Positions 55,122-64,000 of a stretch of 64,000 nt of DNA are shown here, piece after piece. The stretch is from Liquorilactobacillus mali KCTC 3596 = DSM 20444 (GTDB lineage: Bacteria; Bacillota; Bacilli; Lactobacillales; Lactobacillaceae): positions 1-64,000 of the forward strand of contig NZ_BACP01000002.1 in the NCBI RefSeq assembly GCF_000260415.1, in the 5' to 3' direction. How positions within the stretch are numbered: position 1 is the first letter of the stretch; each line of letters opens with the position of its first letter. A program made the translations under genes and the position numbers. The notes under the pieces are model-generated. The model was not told the origin of the DNA. It was given only the letters and a program-made list of their open reading frames with translations, and ran no database searches.

Positions 55122-56477
55122 ATGCAGAAAAAAGATTTCTTTGGAAGATGGGTAGCATTAAGGGAAACAAATCAAGTTATAGTTGAGGGCGGAGATTTGT
55201 TTACCAAAAAAGCTGCATTAGAAGTACAAAAGGATATAATAATTTGTAATAGATGCGGACAGAAAACTCCAAAGGAACGAGCTTTTTTACCTAATCAACA
55301 ATACTATTGTCCTGCATGCATAATGTTGGGAAGACTTACAACACAACATATATTATACACGATAGAGGAACCAAATCTTTTTTTGGATATCTCTGATCCA
55401 TTGACTTGGAAGGGAGAACTGTCTAAAAATCAATTGAGATGTTCGAATAAAATAGTTCAGATTCAACGAGACAACAAGGATTTTTTATTATGGGCGGTAA
55501 CTGGTGCTGGGAAAACCGAAATACTCTTTGCGAGTTTAGCCGATGCTTTTAAGAAACGCAAAAGAGTTTGTATTGCCTCACCGCGCGTTGATGTTTGCAA
55601 TGAACTGCATCCAAGATTAAAAGCAGCGTTTGAATGTGTGACAATGGTTCTTTTACATGGCTATCAGGCTGAAAAATACGAATATACACAATTGGTAATT
55701 TGTACTACACATCAGTTATTACGTTTTAAAGGTGCATTTGATATGCTCATTATTGACGAGGTTGATGCTTTCCCATTTAAAAACGATGTGATGCTAATGA
55801 ATGCAGTTAACTCAGCTAGAAAATCTGTAAGTTCACTAATTATGCTAACAGCAACTCCTACTCATTCATTAATGAAACAAGTTCGGCGGAAAAAGTTAGA
55901 AGTTGGTTATCTGCCTTCAAGATACCACGGACACGAGCTGCCTGTTCCAAAGATAATTATAAGAGCAAATTGGATGAAGGAATTACAAAGTGGAAAAATT
56001 TGTAATAAGCTCAAGAAGATTATAAATTCTTGGACTGATAATAAAGAACCGTTTCTAATCTTTGTTTCGCAAATTGATTTTTTAAGGGATGTGATTGTGG
56101 TAATTAAAAAATTTATTAATGGCAGGTGTGAAGGAGAAACAGTTTTTTCAGCTGATAAGGAACGAATTGAAAAAGTTCAAAAGATGAGAGATGGGACATT
56201 TCAATATTTAGTAACTACAACTATTCTTGAGCGTGGTGTGACTTTCGCTGGTTTGAATATTTTAGTATTGGGTGCAGATGATGAGTTGTTTAACAGTGCA
56301 TCTCTTGTCCAAATTGCTGGAAGAGTTGGCAGAAGTGCACAAGAACCTGATGGTGACGCAATTTTTCTATGTAGTCGTAAAAAAAAGACCGTTGTTAATG
56401 CGAAAAAACAGATTATTTTGCTTAACCTGAAAGGGAGGAAAATAAAAAATGAGTTACTGTTTGATGTGCCAGAATAG
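55122..56477 (+). CDS. comFA: Competence helicase ComFA
   Basis: 451 aa DEAD-type ATPase for DNA uptake. The N-terminal C4 zinc motif is CNRCGQ with CPAC. Walker A AVTGAGKTEILFA, Walker B IIDEVDAFP, motif III LTATPTHS, and motif VI QIAGRVGRSAQEPDG are intact. It helps pull transforming ssDNA through ComEC. ATG 55122 follows GGGGTGAGG. It overlaps comFC by 29 nt and diverges from yigZ. Confidence 0.95.
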   Translation: MQKKDFFGRWVALRETNQVIVEGGDLFTKKAALEVQKDIIICNRCGQKTPKERAFLPNQQYYCPACIMLGRLTTQHILYTIEEPNLFLDISDPLTWKGELSKNQLRCSNKIVQIQRDNKDFLLWAVTGAGKTEILFASLADAFKKRKRVCIASPRVDVCNELHPRLKAAFECVTMVLLHGYQAEKYEYTQLVICTTHQLLRFKGAFDMLIIDEVDAFPFKNDVMLMNAVNSARKSVSSLIMLTATPTHSLMKQVRRKKLEVGYLPSRYHGHELPVPKIIIRANWMKELQSGKICNKLKKIINSWTDNKEPFLIFVSQIDFLRDVIVVIKKFINGRCEGETVFSADKERIEKVQKMRDGTFQYLVTTTILERGVTFAGLNILVLGADDELFNSASLVQIAGRVGRSAQEPDGDAIFLCSRKKKTVVNAKKQIILLNLKGRKIKNELLFDVPE

Positions 56478-57141
56478 AATTAATGAGTATTTTGATCTTG
56501 AATGGGTACTTTCCCTACAGCAGCTAAAGAAAAAATTTCTTTGCAAAAATTGCCAAAATAACCTTGTTGAATTAATCAATTATCCTAGATGCCCTGGTTG
56601 TGGAAGAAAAATGAACAAAGAAGACACCTGTATTGACTGCAGAAAATGGGGAAGCGAATATAGTGACTTATTAGGAAATATTGCATTGTATGAGTATAAC
56701 GAGTTGATGAAGAAATATTTTGAAAAATTTAAATTTATGGGAGACTACTATTATTCAAATATTTTTAATGGAGAATTAAAAGAAATCGTTCAAAAGAAAT
56801 ATGGTAAAGGATGGTTGTTTGTACCAGTCCCACTTTCTAAACAAAGTTTTCAGATAAGGATGTTTAATCAAGTAGAAGCATTGTTTTCAGGTTTAACGTT
56901 TACGGAACTGCTTGCAGTTAGAAATGATGAGAAAATAAAGCAATCAAAACTGAATAGACGAGAACGTTTACGGAGAAGACAGCCCTTTGTACTGAATAGC
57001 AATAAACGGGTAGAAATAGAAGCGGCAAACATATTGTTGCTTGACGATATCTATACAACAGGGGGTACCTTGTATCATGCCGCAAGAATAATGAAGGATG
57101 CAGGTGCCAAAAAAATAAAATCAATTACACTTGCAAGATAG
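56449..57141 (+). CDS. comFC: Phosphoribosyltransferase-like competence protein ComFC
   Basis: 230 aa. Zinc-finger-like N-terminus (CKNCQNN, CPGCGRK, CIDCRKW) and a C-terminal PRTase domain with LLLDDIYTTGGTLYHAARIM. It works with ComFA in transformation. Ribosome binding site GGGAGG lies inside comFA; overlap implies coupling. Confidence 0.94.
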   Translation: MSYCLMCQNRINEYFDLEWVLSLQQLKKKFLCKNCQNNLVELINYPRCPGCGRKMNKEDTCIDCRKWGSEYSDLLGNIALYEYNELMKKYFEKFKFMGDYYYSNIFNGELKEIVQKKYGKGWLFVPVPLSKQSFQIRMFNQVEALFSGLTFTELLAVRNDEKIKQSKLNRRERLRRRQPFVLNSNKRVEIEAANILLLDDIYTTGGTLYHAARIMKDAGAKKIKSITLAR

Positions 57142-57154
57142 TTAGAGATAATAT

Positions 57155-57183
57155 TTGTTAATTGTAACGTTTTCTTTTATAAT
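57155..57183 (+). promoter_or_regulatory. hpf promoter
   Basis: TTGTTA (57155-57160), 17-bp spacer, TATAAT (57178-57183), 75 bp before hpf. Confidence 0.7.
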
Positions 57184-57257
57184 AAAGTTAGCATATCTTT
57201 GTTCGTTGATGTATTTTAGCGAGTAATGGTGCTGAGTTGTGAAAGGAGAGGTTTGTT

Positions 57258-57803
57258 ATGCTTAAGTACAATATTCGTGGAGAAAATATCGAAGTCACAG
57301 AGGCAATCAGAAGTTATGTTCAAAAGAAACTAACTAAATTAGAAAAGTATTTTGAAGATACTTCTAACTCGACAGCTCATGTAAATTTGAAGGTCTATTC
57401 CGATAAGACCGCCAAGGTTGAGGTTACCATCCCATTACCATATCTTGTACTGAGAGCCGAGGAGACATCGCCTGACATGTACGCCAGTGTTGACTTAGTG
57501 ACAGATAAGCTAGAACGTCAAATTCGCAAGCATAAAACTAAAATTAATCGCAAGTCACGTGAAAAAGGATTCAATAATAATGTCCAAGAAAAAAATGATA
57601 CTGAGGAAACTGAGAATGGTTTTGACATTGTTCGTTCCAAACATTTCTCATTAAAACCAATGGATAGCGAAGAGGCTGTCCTCCAGATGAATATGCTAGG
57701 ACATGACTTCTTTATTTATGAAGATGCAGAAACAGATGGAGTTAATATTGTTTACCGTAGAAAAGATGGTAGATATGGTTTGATTGAATCTACAGAAGAT
57801 TAA
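57258..57803 (+). CDS. hpf: Ribosome hibernation promoting factor, long form
   Basis: 181 aa. The N-terminal S30AE domain (YNIRGENIEVTEAIRSYVQKKL; AHVNLKVYSDKTAKVEVTI) is followed by a linker and the C-terminal dimerisation domain (VRSKHFSLKPMDSEEAVLQM; FIYEDAETDGVNIVYRRKDG). The long form joins 70S ribosomes into 100S dimers in stationary phase. GAAAGGAGAGG precedes the ATG. Own promoter and terminator. Confidence 0.96.
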   Translation: MLKYNIRGENIEVTEAIRSYVQKKLTKLEKYFEDTSNSTAHVNLKVYSDKTAKVEVTIPLPYLVLRAEETSPDMYASVDLVTDKLERQIRKHKTKINRKSREKGFNNNVQEKNDTEETENGFDIVRSKHFSLKPMDSEEAVLQMNMLGHDFFIYEDAETDGVNIVYRRKDGRYGLIESTED

Positions 57804-57811
57804 CCAAAGAA

Positions 57812-57849
57812 GGCGAGCGTTTCTCTTTTAGAGACAGGCTCGTTTTTTT
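57812..57849 (+). terminator. Terminator after hpf
   Basis: GCGAGCGTTTCTC and GAGACAGGCTCGT arms, then T7. Confidence 0.88.
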
Positions 57850-57978
57850 GTGAGAATTGAAAATCTACTGTAATTGTTTCAAATTAGAGTAATTGATGAT
57901 AAAATACAAAGTGATATACTGTTTTTTAGAATAACAGAATAAATTTTTATATTGAGTTTTTTGGAAAGGAAATATGAC

Positions 57979-60342
57979 ATGGCAAATGTCCTAAGAAAAT
58001 GGGTTGAAAGTGACAATAGAGAATTAAAACGCTTGGGAAAAATTGCTGATAAAGTTGAAGCATACGCCGATGACATGGCGGCCTTAAGTGATGAAGAATT
58101 ACAAGCAAAGACACCAGAATTAAAGGCAAAATTTGTGGCAGGAGCATCTTTGGATGATTTGCTGCCAGAAGCTTTTGCAGTTGTTCGCGAAGGTGCAAAA
58201 AGAGTTCTTGGATTATATCCATTCAGGGTTCAAATCTTTGGTGGAATAGTTTTACATGAGGGTAATATTGCTGAGATGAAGACTGGTGAAGGTAAAACTT
58301 TAACTGCCACTATGCCGGTTTATTTAAATGCCCTTGCTGGAAAAGGCGTTCATGTTGTAACCGTTAATGAATATCTTTCGGAACGTGATGCAAGAGAAAT
58401 GGGTGAGTTATATTCTTGGCTTGGACTTTCAGTTGGATTAAATATTTCAAGTTTATCACCAGATGAGAAACGTGCTGCATATAAATGTGATATCACATAT
58501 TCAACAAATAGTGAGCTGGGATTTGATTATCTTCGCGATAACATGGTTGTTTATCGTGAAGATATGGTTCAAAGACCACTTAATTTTGTAATAGTTGATG
58601 AAGTTGATTCAATTTTGATTGATGAAGCCAGAACACCTTTGATTATTTCGGGGCAGGCTGAAAAATCTACAACTTTGTATACTAGAACAGATCGTTTTGC
58701 TAAGACTTTGACGGAAGAGACTGATTTCAAGATTGATCTTGAATCAAAAACGGTTTCTCTAAGTGAAGAGGGTATCAAGAAAGCTGAAAAGTATTTTGGA
58801 CTTGAGAACTTATATGATCCTGACAATACAGCATTAACACATCATTTGGACAATGCTTTGCGCGCAAACTTTATTATGTTGCGTGATAAAGACTACGTTG
58901 TTTCTGATGGTGAGGTTTTGATTGTTGATCAGTTTACAGGGCGTATCATGGAAGGACGTCGTTATTCAGATGGACTTCATCAGGCAATTGAAGCTAAAGA
59001 ACACGTCGAGATTCAACAAGAAACGACGACAATGGCCAACATAACTTACCAGAACTTCTTTAGGATGTACAAAAAAATTGCCGGTATGACAGGTACTGCT
59101 AAAACTGAACAAGAAGAATTTCGTGAGATTTACAATATGGAAGTTATCTCTATTCCTACTAACAAACCTGTTTTGCGTGAGGATCGCCCAGATTTGTTAT
59201 ACCCTACATTAAAGAGTAAGTTCACAGCTGTTATTGAAGATATCAAGGAACGTCACGAAAAAGGTCAACCAATCCTTGTTGGTACTGTTGCAGTTGAGAC
59301 TTCAGAATTGTTATCAGAACTTCTGGACAAAGCAGGAATTGCGCATGCTGTCTTGAATGCTAAAAATCATGCTAAAGAAGCCGAAATTATTATGAATGCC
59401 GGCCAACGTGGTGCTGTGACAATTGCTACCAATATGGCTGGACGTGGAACGGATATTAAATTAGGACCAGGTGTTCGTGAAGTTGGTGGGTTAGCCGTTA
59501 TTGGGACTGAACGCCATGAATCTCGACGCATTGATAATCAGTTGCGAGGACGTTCAGGACGACAAGGTGATCCAGGACTAACACAATTCTATCTTTCATT
59601 AGAAGATGATTTGATGCTCCGTTTTGGTTCAGAAAGAGTAAAAGCGATTCTTGAGCGCTTCAAAGTTGCGGACGAGAATGCTGTTATACAAAGTAAAATG
59701 ATTTCACGTCAAGTTGAATCCGCACAAAAACGTGTAGAAGGTAATAACTATGATACACGTAAGCAAGTGCTGCAATATGATGATGTAATGCGTGAACAGC
59801 GTGAAGTTATCTATGCTCAAAGGCAACAAGTAATAATGGAAGAAAAATCTCTTAAACCAATTATTTTAGCAATGATCAAGCGAACTGTTGAACATTTTGT
59901 ACAAATGCATACACAAGGTGAGCAAAAAGATTGGAATCTACAAGCAATTCTCGATTTTGCGATTGGTGCTATGGTTAATGAAGATAGTATTACGATTAAG
60001 GATCTGCAAGGTAAAAAACCTGAGGAGATTGTTAATTACTTGATGGATTGCGCCAATGCTAATTACGCAACGAAAGAAAAACAACTGTATGATGCTTCGC
60101 AAATGCTTGAGTTTGAGAAAGTTGTTGTCCTACGAGTAGTTGATTCAAGATGGACGGATCATATTGATGAAATGGATCAATTACGTCAATCCATCGGACT
60201 GCGTGGTTATGGACAGCTGAACCCATTAGTTGAGTATCAAACTGATGGATTTAGAATGTTTGAACAGATGATCGGAGATATCGAATATGATATTACTCGC
60301 TTGTTCCTGAAGGCTGAAATCAGACAAGATATCAAGCGCTAA
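57979..60342 (+). CDS. secA: Preprotein translocase ATPase SecA
   Basis: 787 aa. Walker [16 protein letters not shown], Walker [21 protein letters not shown], the preprotein cross-linking domain, [17 protein letters not shown] and [12 protein letters not shown] are intact. The protein ends at [15 protein letters not shown], without the flexible linker and the CxC zinc motif (SEC-C) found in E. coli SecA, a common state in lactic acid bacteria. ATG 57979 follows GGAAAGGAA. An extended -10 TGATATACT (about 57912-57920) lies upstream. Confidence 0.97.
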   Translation: MANVLRKWVESDNRELKRLGKIADKVEAYADDMAALSDEELQAKTPELKAKFVAGASLDDLLPEAFAVVREGAKRVLGLYPFRVQIFGGIVLHEGNIAEMKTGEGKTLTATMPVYLNALAGKGVHVVTVNEYLSERDAREMGELYSWLGLSVGLNISSLSPDEKRAAYKCDITYSTNSELGFDYLRDNMVVYREDMVQRPLNFVIVDEVDSILIDEARTPLIISGQAEKSTTLYTRTDRFAKTLTEETDFKIDLESKTVSLSEEGIKKAEKYFGLENLYDPDNTALTHHLDNALRANFIMLRDKDYVVSDGEVLIVDQFTGRIMEGRRYSDGLHQAIEAKEHVEIQQETTTMANITYQNFFRMYKKIAGMTGTAKTEQEEFREIYNMEVISIPTNKPVLREDRPDLLYPTLKSKFTAVIEDIKERHEKGQPILVGTVAVETSELLSELLDKAGIAHAVLNAKNHAKEAEIIMNAGQRGAVTIATNMAGRGTDIKLGPGVREVGGLAVIGTERHESRRIDNQLRGRSGRQGDPGLTQFYLSLEDDLMLRFGSERVKAILERFKVADENAVIQSKMISRQVESAQKRVEGNNYDTRKQVLQYDDVMREQREVIYAQRQQVIMEEKSLKPIILAMIKRTVEHFVQMHTQGEQKDWNLQAILDFAIGAMVNEDSITIKDLQGKKPEEIVNYLMDCANANYATKEKQLYDASQMLEFEKVVVLRVVDSRWTDHIDEMDQLRQSIGLRGYGQLNPLVEYQTDGFRMFEQMIGDIEYDITRLFLKAEIRQDIKR

Positions 60343-60363
60343 TAATTTGGATATTATTTTTAT

Positions 60364-60413
60364 GAGTCTTAACATGTTCAGTTTTACTGGAATATGTTGA
60401 GACTCTTTAGTTA
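60364..60413 (+). terminator. Probable terminator between secA and prfB
   Basis: GAGTCTTAACATGTTC and GAATATGTTGAGACTC form a 14-bp imperfect stem followed by TTTAGTT. Confidence 0.6.
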
Positions 60414-60435
60414 ATAAATAAAAAGGAGTATACAG

Positions 60436-61552
60436 ATGGAAATAAGTGATTATAAACGAATTATCGAAAAAATGAATGAACAAGTCACAGACTTTAGGGG
60501 GTCTCTTTGACTTAGATGCATTGAATATTAGAATTTCTGAAAATGAAGCACAAATGTCTAATCCGGATTTTTGGAATAATCAGAAGGAAGCCCAGAAATT
60601 AATCGAAGAAACTAATGAATTGAAAATTAAACATGATAATTTCAAAAAATTGGCTGATAAACTTGATGAACTTGAAGTTCTTCTGGAATTAGTAAAAATT
60701 GAGCCAGACAAAGAGATAATTGCCGAATTGGATGAAAAAATTGAAAGTGCACAAAAGAAAATGAACAGTTATCAGCTAACACTCTTGTTAAATGGTAAGT
60801 ATGATAAGAGCAATGCTATTTTAGAAATACATCCAGGTGCTGGTGGAACTGAATCTCAAGATTGGGGCTCAATGTTGCTGCGAATGTATGATCGCTGGGC
60901 ACAGCAGCATAATTTCTCTGTGGAAGTTTTAGATTATCAAGCTGGGGATGAGGCAGGAATCAAGAGTGTCTCCCTAATGATTAAAGGGACTAATGCCTAT
61001 GGATATTTGCGCAGTGAAAAAGGAGTTCATAGACTAGTGCGAATCTCACCCTTTGATGCCGCTGGAAGGCGACATACTTCGTTTGCATCAATCAATGTAA
61101 TGCCTGAATTAGGAGATGACGTTGAGGTTGAGCTTAGACCTGAAGATATCAAGATGGAAGTATTCCGTGCTAGCGGTGCAGGTGGACAACATATCAATAA
61201 GACTTCTTCTGCGGTTCGTTTAATCCATATTCCTACAGGAATAGTAGTATCGAGTCAAGCTCAACGTTCACAATTTCAAAACCGTGCTACTGCTGAAAGC
61301 ATGTTGAGGTCTAAACTATATCAACTAAAATTAGAAGAACAGGAAAAGAAAAGAGCTGAGATTCAAGGCCAACAACTTGAGATTGGCTGGGGCTCACAGA
61401 TTAGATCTTATGTTTTCCATCCTTACTCATTAGTAAAAGATCATCGGACGAACTACGAGACGGGAAATGCACAAAGTGTTATGGACGGGGATTTAGATGG
61501 ATTTATAAATGCATTTTTACAGTATGAATTGCAATTGAGAAATCCACAATAA
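60436..61552 (+). CDS. prfB: Peptide chain release factor 2 with programmed +1 frameshift
   Basis: ATG 60436 (behind AAAAGGAG) opens a 24-codon zero frame ending AGG GGG TCT CTT TGA C (stop 60508-60510). The AGGGGG anti-SD pairing block, the CTT slippery codon and the TGA-C context are the classic autoregulatory +1 site: low RF2 favours the shift into the main frame. The joined protein is 371 aa. The GGQ motif (ASGAGGQHINKTSSAVR) and RRHTSFASINVMPE are present. RF2 releases at UGA and UAA. Confidence 0.97.
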
Positions 61553-61606
61553 ACTAATTGAAACTAAATTGTAACGTTGTTGCAATATTGCATTTAGTAT
61601 TAATGA

Positions 61607-61612
61607 TATAAT
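61607..61612 (+). promoter_or_regulatory. Extended -10 promoter of ftsEX
   Basis: TGA-TATAAT ends 37 bp before the ftsE start; TTGCAA and TTGCAT occur upstream, but at off spacings. Confidence 0.5.
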
Positions 61613-61649
61613 ACTTGGGGTGTATCAAAATATAAGGAGGAAAATCCTT

Positions 61650-62339
61650 TTGATTGAATTTAAACATGTGTTTAAAAAGTACCCCAATGAAATCTTGGCG
61701 GCTAATGATTTTAACGTTAAGATTCGACAGGGTGAATTTATTTATGTGATTGGTCCCAGTGGAGCTGGAAAATCAACATTTATAAAAATGATGTACCGTG
61801 AAGAACGTCCTACTTCTGGTGAAATCAAGGTTAATGATTACGAATTACAAAAGATAAAGAATAGTGAGATTCCATTTTTAAGGCGCGAATTAGGGATTGT
61901 TTTCCAAGATTTCAAGTTATTGCCGAAGCTCACTATTTTTGAAAATGTTGCCTATGCACTTCAAGTTATTGAAAAAGACCCTGAGACAATTGCAACAAGA
62001 GTGAATTATGTCTTGGATTTGGTAGGATTGAAGCATAAAGTAGATGCATTTCCAAATGAGCTCTCAGGTGGTGAACAGCAAAGAATTTCGATAGCACGTG
62101 CTATTGCTAATAAACCCGAAGTTGTAATTGCTGATGAACCAACTGGTAATTTGGACCCGGATACTGCAGCTGGAATAATGGAAATTCTTGAACGAATTAA
62201 TGGTGAGGGAACAACTGTTGTAATGGCTACTCATAATAGTCAAATTGTTGATCAATATAAGCACCGTGTTCTAGAGATAGAAGATGGAAAAATTGTTCGT
62301 GATCAGACTGAAGGAGGATTTTTCCAAGATGAAGATTAG
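61650..62339 (+). CDS. ftsE: Cell division ATP-binding protein FtsE
   Basis: 229 aa ABC ATPase. Walker A VIGPSGAGKSTFIKM, Q-loop VFQDFKLLPKLT, signature ELSGGEQQRISIARAI, Walker B VVIADEPTGNLDP. With FtsX it activates cell-wall hydrolases (PcsB/CwlO type) at the septum or side wall. I use TTG 61650, 10 nt after AAGGAGG. It overlaps ftsX by 11 nt. Confidence 0.96.
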   Translation: MIEFKHVFKKYPNEILAANDFNVKIRQGEFIYVIGPSGAGKSTFIKMMYREERPTSGEIKVNDYELQKIKNSEIPFLRRELGIVFQDFKLLPKLTIFENVAYALQVIEKDPETIATRVNYVLDLVGLKHKVDAFPNELSGGEQQRISIARAIANKPEVVIADEPTGNLDPDTAAGIMEILERINGEGTTVVMATHNSQIVDQYKHRVLEIEDGKIVRDQTEGGFFQDED

Positions 62340-63216
62340 TACGTTTAAGAGACATGTAGTTGAAAGCTTAAAAAGCTTAAAACGTAATGGTTGGATGTCT
62401 GTCGCTGCGCTTAGTGCGGTTACGGTGACCCTTCTTTTAGTGGGTATTTTATTTTCAATTCTAATGAATGTTAATAAAGTTGCTTCTGATATCGAAAATG
62501 ATGTTCAGGTCAGGGTACTTATTGATCGTGGAACAAATAAGAAACAAGAAGCAAAACTTAAACAGGATTTAGCAAAACTTCATTCTGTCAGTAAGATTAA
62601 ATTTTCTAGTAAAGAACAAGAGCTTAAAAATGTAATTGGAAGTTACGGAAAAGAGTTCAAGCTTTTCGGCGGCGATGATAATCCGTTAAACGATGTCTTT
62701 GTTGTGAGTGCAAAGAAACCGGAACAAACTGTAACAATTGCTAAAGAAGCAAAAAAAATGAAGCATGTTTATGATGCAAAGTATGGTGGGGCTTCTGCAA
62801 AGAAGTTGTTCAACATTGTTGATAATATTCAAAAATGGGGTATCGCCATAAGTTTCTTATTGCTTTTTGTTGCAGTCTTCCTAATTTCTAACACGATTAG
62901 GATCACGATTCTATCACGCAAAAATGAAATTTCAATTATGCGTTTAGTTGGTGCGACAAATGGTTTTATCAGGTGGCCTTTTATTCTTGAAGGAGCTTGG
63001 ACGGGATTGTTTGGTGCAATCATCCCAATAATTATTGTTGATTTCGGATACGTATGGCTTTATGGAATTATTTCAAATTCTCTTGCCAGCACTGGATATA
63101 GCCTACTGACTCCAGGGGTCTTTTTATTCCAGATTGATACTTTACTAATTTTGATTGGTATTGTAATCGGAGCAATTGGTTCTGGAATTTCAATGAGACG
63201 TTTTCTCAGAATTTAG
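62329..63216 (+). CDS. ftsX: Cell division membrane protein FtsX
   Basis: 295 aa with four membrane segments: one near residues 20-45, an extracellular domain (about 48-165), then three C-terminal helices with the conserved ISIMRLVGATNGFIRWPFILEG. It passes FtsE ATPase signals to extracellular hydrolases; the coiled-coil NlpC/P60 protein at 3.7 kb is one possible partner (inference). ATG 62329 follows AAGGAGG inside ftsE. Confidence 0.96.
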   Translation: MKISTFKRHVVESLKSLKRNGWMSVAALSAVTVTLLLVGILFSILMNVNKVASDIENDVQVRVLIDRGTNKKQEAKLKQDLAKLHSVSKIKFSSKEQELKNVIGSYGKEFKLFGGDDNPLNDVFVVSAKKPEQTVTIAKEAKKMKHVYDAKYGGASAKKLFNIVDNIQKWGIAISFLLLFVAVFLISNTIRITILSRKNEISIMRLVGATNGFIRWPFILEGAWTGLFGAIIPIIIVDFGYVWLYGIISNSLASTGYSLLTPGVFLFQIDTLLILIGIVIGAIGSGISMRRFLRI

Positions 63217-63295
63217 TGGTAAAAGAAGATTTTAACTAGTATGACGATATGTTAGAGAAATTTTGTATAAAATAGGTTGTGTTTTGATTAATAGA

Positions 63296-63475
63296 AGGGG
63301 CTGGGTCATAAGTTAAATTTTGACTCGGCCCTTATTTATTGCATATAAATGTACACTATAAGTCATAAGTCAAAATTTTCTGTCTTACCTTGAATTACTT
63401 TAACTTCGGATTACCTTATAGTAGGGAACATGCTATATTTGTAATTTTACGTTAGTACTCAAGTTTTGCCGCTTT
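63296..63475 (-). repeat. Dispersed intergenic repeat, copy R8
   Basis: The hairpin is at 63297-63333 (AGGGGCTGGGTCATAAGTT with AATTTTGACTCGGCCCTT), 81 bp after ftsX. On the minus strand the body shows CTTGAGTACTAACGTAAAAT, TACAAATATAGCATG and AAAATTTTGACTTATGAC, matching R6 and R7, ending AGCGGCAAAAC. It probably terminates ftsEX. Confidence 0.83.
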
Positions 63476-63563
63476 ATATAATTTATTACTTTTTTGTGAT
63501 AATCATGATATATTGCTATACTATAAACGTGGATAAATTAAGTAGTTTGGGAGGATGATTAAG

Positions 63564-64000
63564 ATGGGGCTTATGGCTTTTTTAGCGCTGCTTATTTTAA
63601 ATCCGGTTGTTTTGTGCGGCCTGCTCGTAATTTTTTTGAGTTATTTGAGAAGAATAAAACATGAGAGAAAACACTTTAGGACAGCAATAAATAATGATTT
63701 TTTTGAGGGACGCTATTATATAAAAAATGCACTCAAACTAGGATTTTTAAGCTCAGTTATTACCACTTTATTAGGATTAGAGCTGACAAAACAGTGGATT
63801 TTTGTTTATATGGGAATCACATTTGTTGGCATTGTTTTGTCCCTATACATAGATTTGAACACTGCTTTTTTATTGATCTTTACTGGAAGCAGCATAGGAA
63901 TAGTTAGTTTACAACTGTTTAGTGATAAATTAATTGTTCCTACGAGTCTGAAACCTTTTTTTGATGTCAAGCCGGGCATTGTTTTTTCTATCTTAGCAAT
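63564..64000 (+). CDS. Membrane protein N-terminus, cut by the window end
   Basis: At least 145 residues, open to the last base. MGLMAFLALLILNPVVLCGL opens a first membrane helix, then a basic loop (LRRIKHERKHFRTAIN) and further hydrophobic helices (FLSSVITTLLGL; WIFVYMGITFVGIVLSLYI; LLIFTGSSIGIVSLQL). GGGAGG lies 7 nt before the ATG. The layout recalls the membrane half of lactobacillar PDZ-domain (MinJ-like) proteins, but the PDZ part would lie outside, so this is a guess. Confidence 0.7.
   Translation, partial: MGLMAFLALLILNPVVLCGLLVIFLSYLRRIKHERKHFRTAINNDFFEGRYYIKNALKLGFLSSVITTLLGLELTKQWIFVYMGITFVGIVLSLYIDLNTAFLLIFTGSSIGIVSLQLFSDKLIVPTSLKPFFDVKPGIVFSILA

Overview
The window is chromosomal DNA of a low-G+C Gram-positive bacterium, almost certainly a member of the Lactobacillaceae. 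I would guess a Ligilactobacillus- or Liquorilactobacillus-like species, but cannot fix the genus from sequence alone. Supporting signs are strong AGGAGG ribosome binding sites, the order radA-PIN/TRAM-gltX-cysS-mrnC-rlmB-rae1-rpmG-secE-nusG-rplK-rplA-rplJ-rplL, a class Ib nrdHIEF operon, PepC, a SecA without the C-terminal zinc motif, CIRCE and NrdR operators, and no sporulation genes. No tRNA, rRNA operon, prophage, insertion sequence or CRISPR array was seen. Nearly everything is core genome.

Layout. 0-8.5 kb: an LCP cell-wall ligase, two transporters (AEC, EamA), a secreted NlpC/P60 hydrolase behind a WalR-type box, phosphoglycerate mutase, PepC, RpiA, and a small GNAT protein. 8.5-21 kb: dUTPase, then the repair/translation block ending in the ribosomal stalk genes. 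This block carries two L1-type regulatory sites and an L10 leader, and has a DUF915-type hydrolase inserted between nusG and rplK. 21-28.5 kb: mprF, nrdHIEF with paired NrdR boxes, and an RsmC-like methyltransferase with a frameshift. 28.5-36.2 kb: tadA, SRP RNA, and dnaX-ybaB-recR-yaaL-tmk-darA-holB-yabA-rsmI-thioesterase. 36.3-40.3 kb (minus strand): asparaginase, a phosphosulfolactate-synthase-like gene coupled to a histidine phosphatase, and a membrane protein. 40.5-44 kb: a THF riboswitch with folT, then tsaB(frameshifted)-rimI-tsaD. 44-51 kb: a Nudix-like orphan, an ABC-F protein, rex, a CPBP protease and CIRCE-groESL. 51-64 kb: a KimA-like K+ transporter, tagO, yigZ, comFA-comFC, hpf, secA, prfB (with programmed frameshift), ftsE-ftsX, and the start of a membrane protein cut by the window end.

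Most notable observations. (1) A dispersed intergenic repeat of about 100-180 bp is present in eight copies. One end is a palindromic hairpin that looks like a terminator and the other end carries a conserved AAGTCGGTAAAATTTG-like motif. (2) Three reading frames break at homopolymers: dnaX (A AAA AAG), tsaB (T TTT TTG) and an rsmC-like gene (A8). Two of these are canonical -1 slippery heptamers, so recoding and homopolymer sequencing error must be told apart. (3) A ComA-like phosphosulfolactate synthase is translationally coupled (TAATG) to a histidine phosphatase, a possible sulfolactate-type route. (4) tadA and yigZ appear to start at AUU/AUC codons placed correctly behind strong Shine-Dalgarno sequences.
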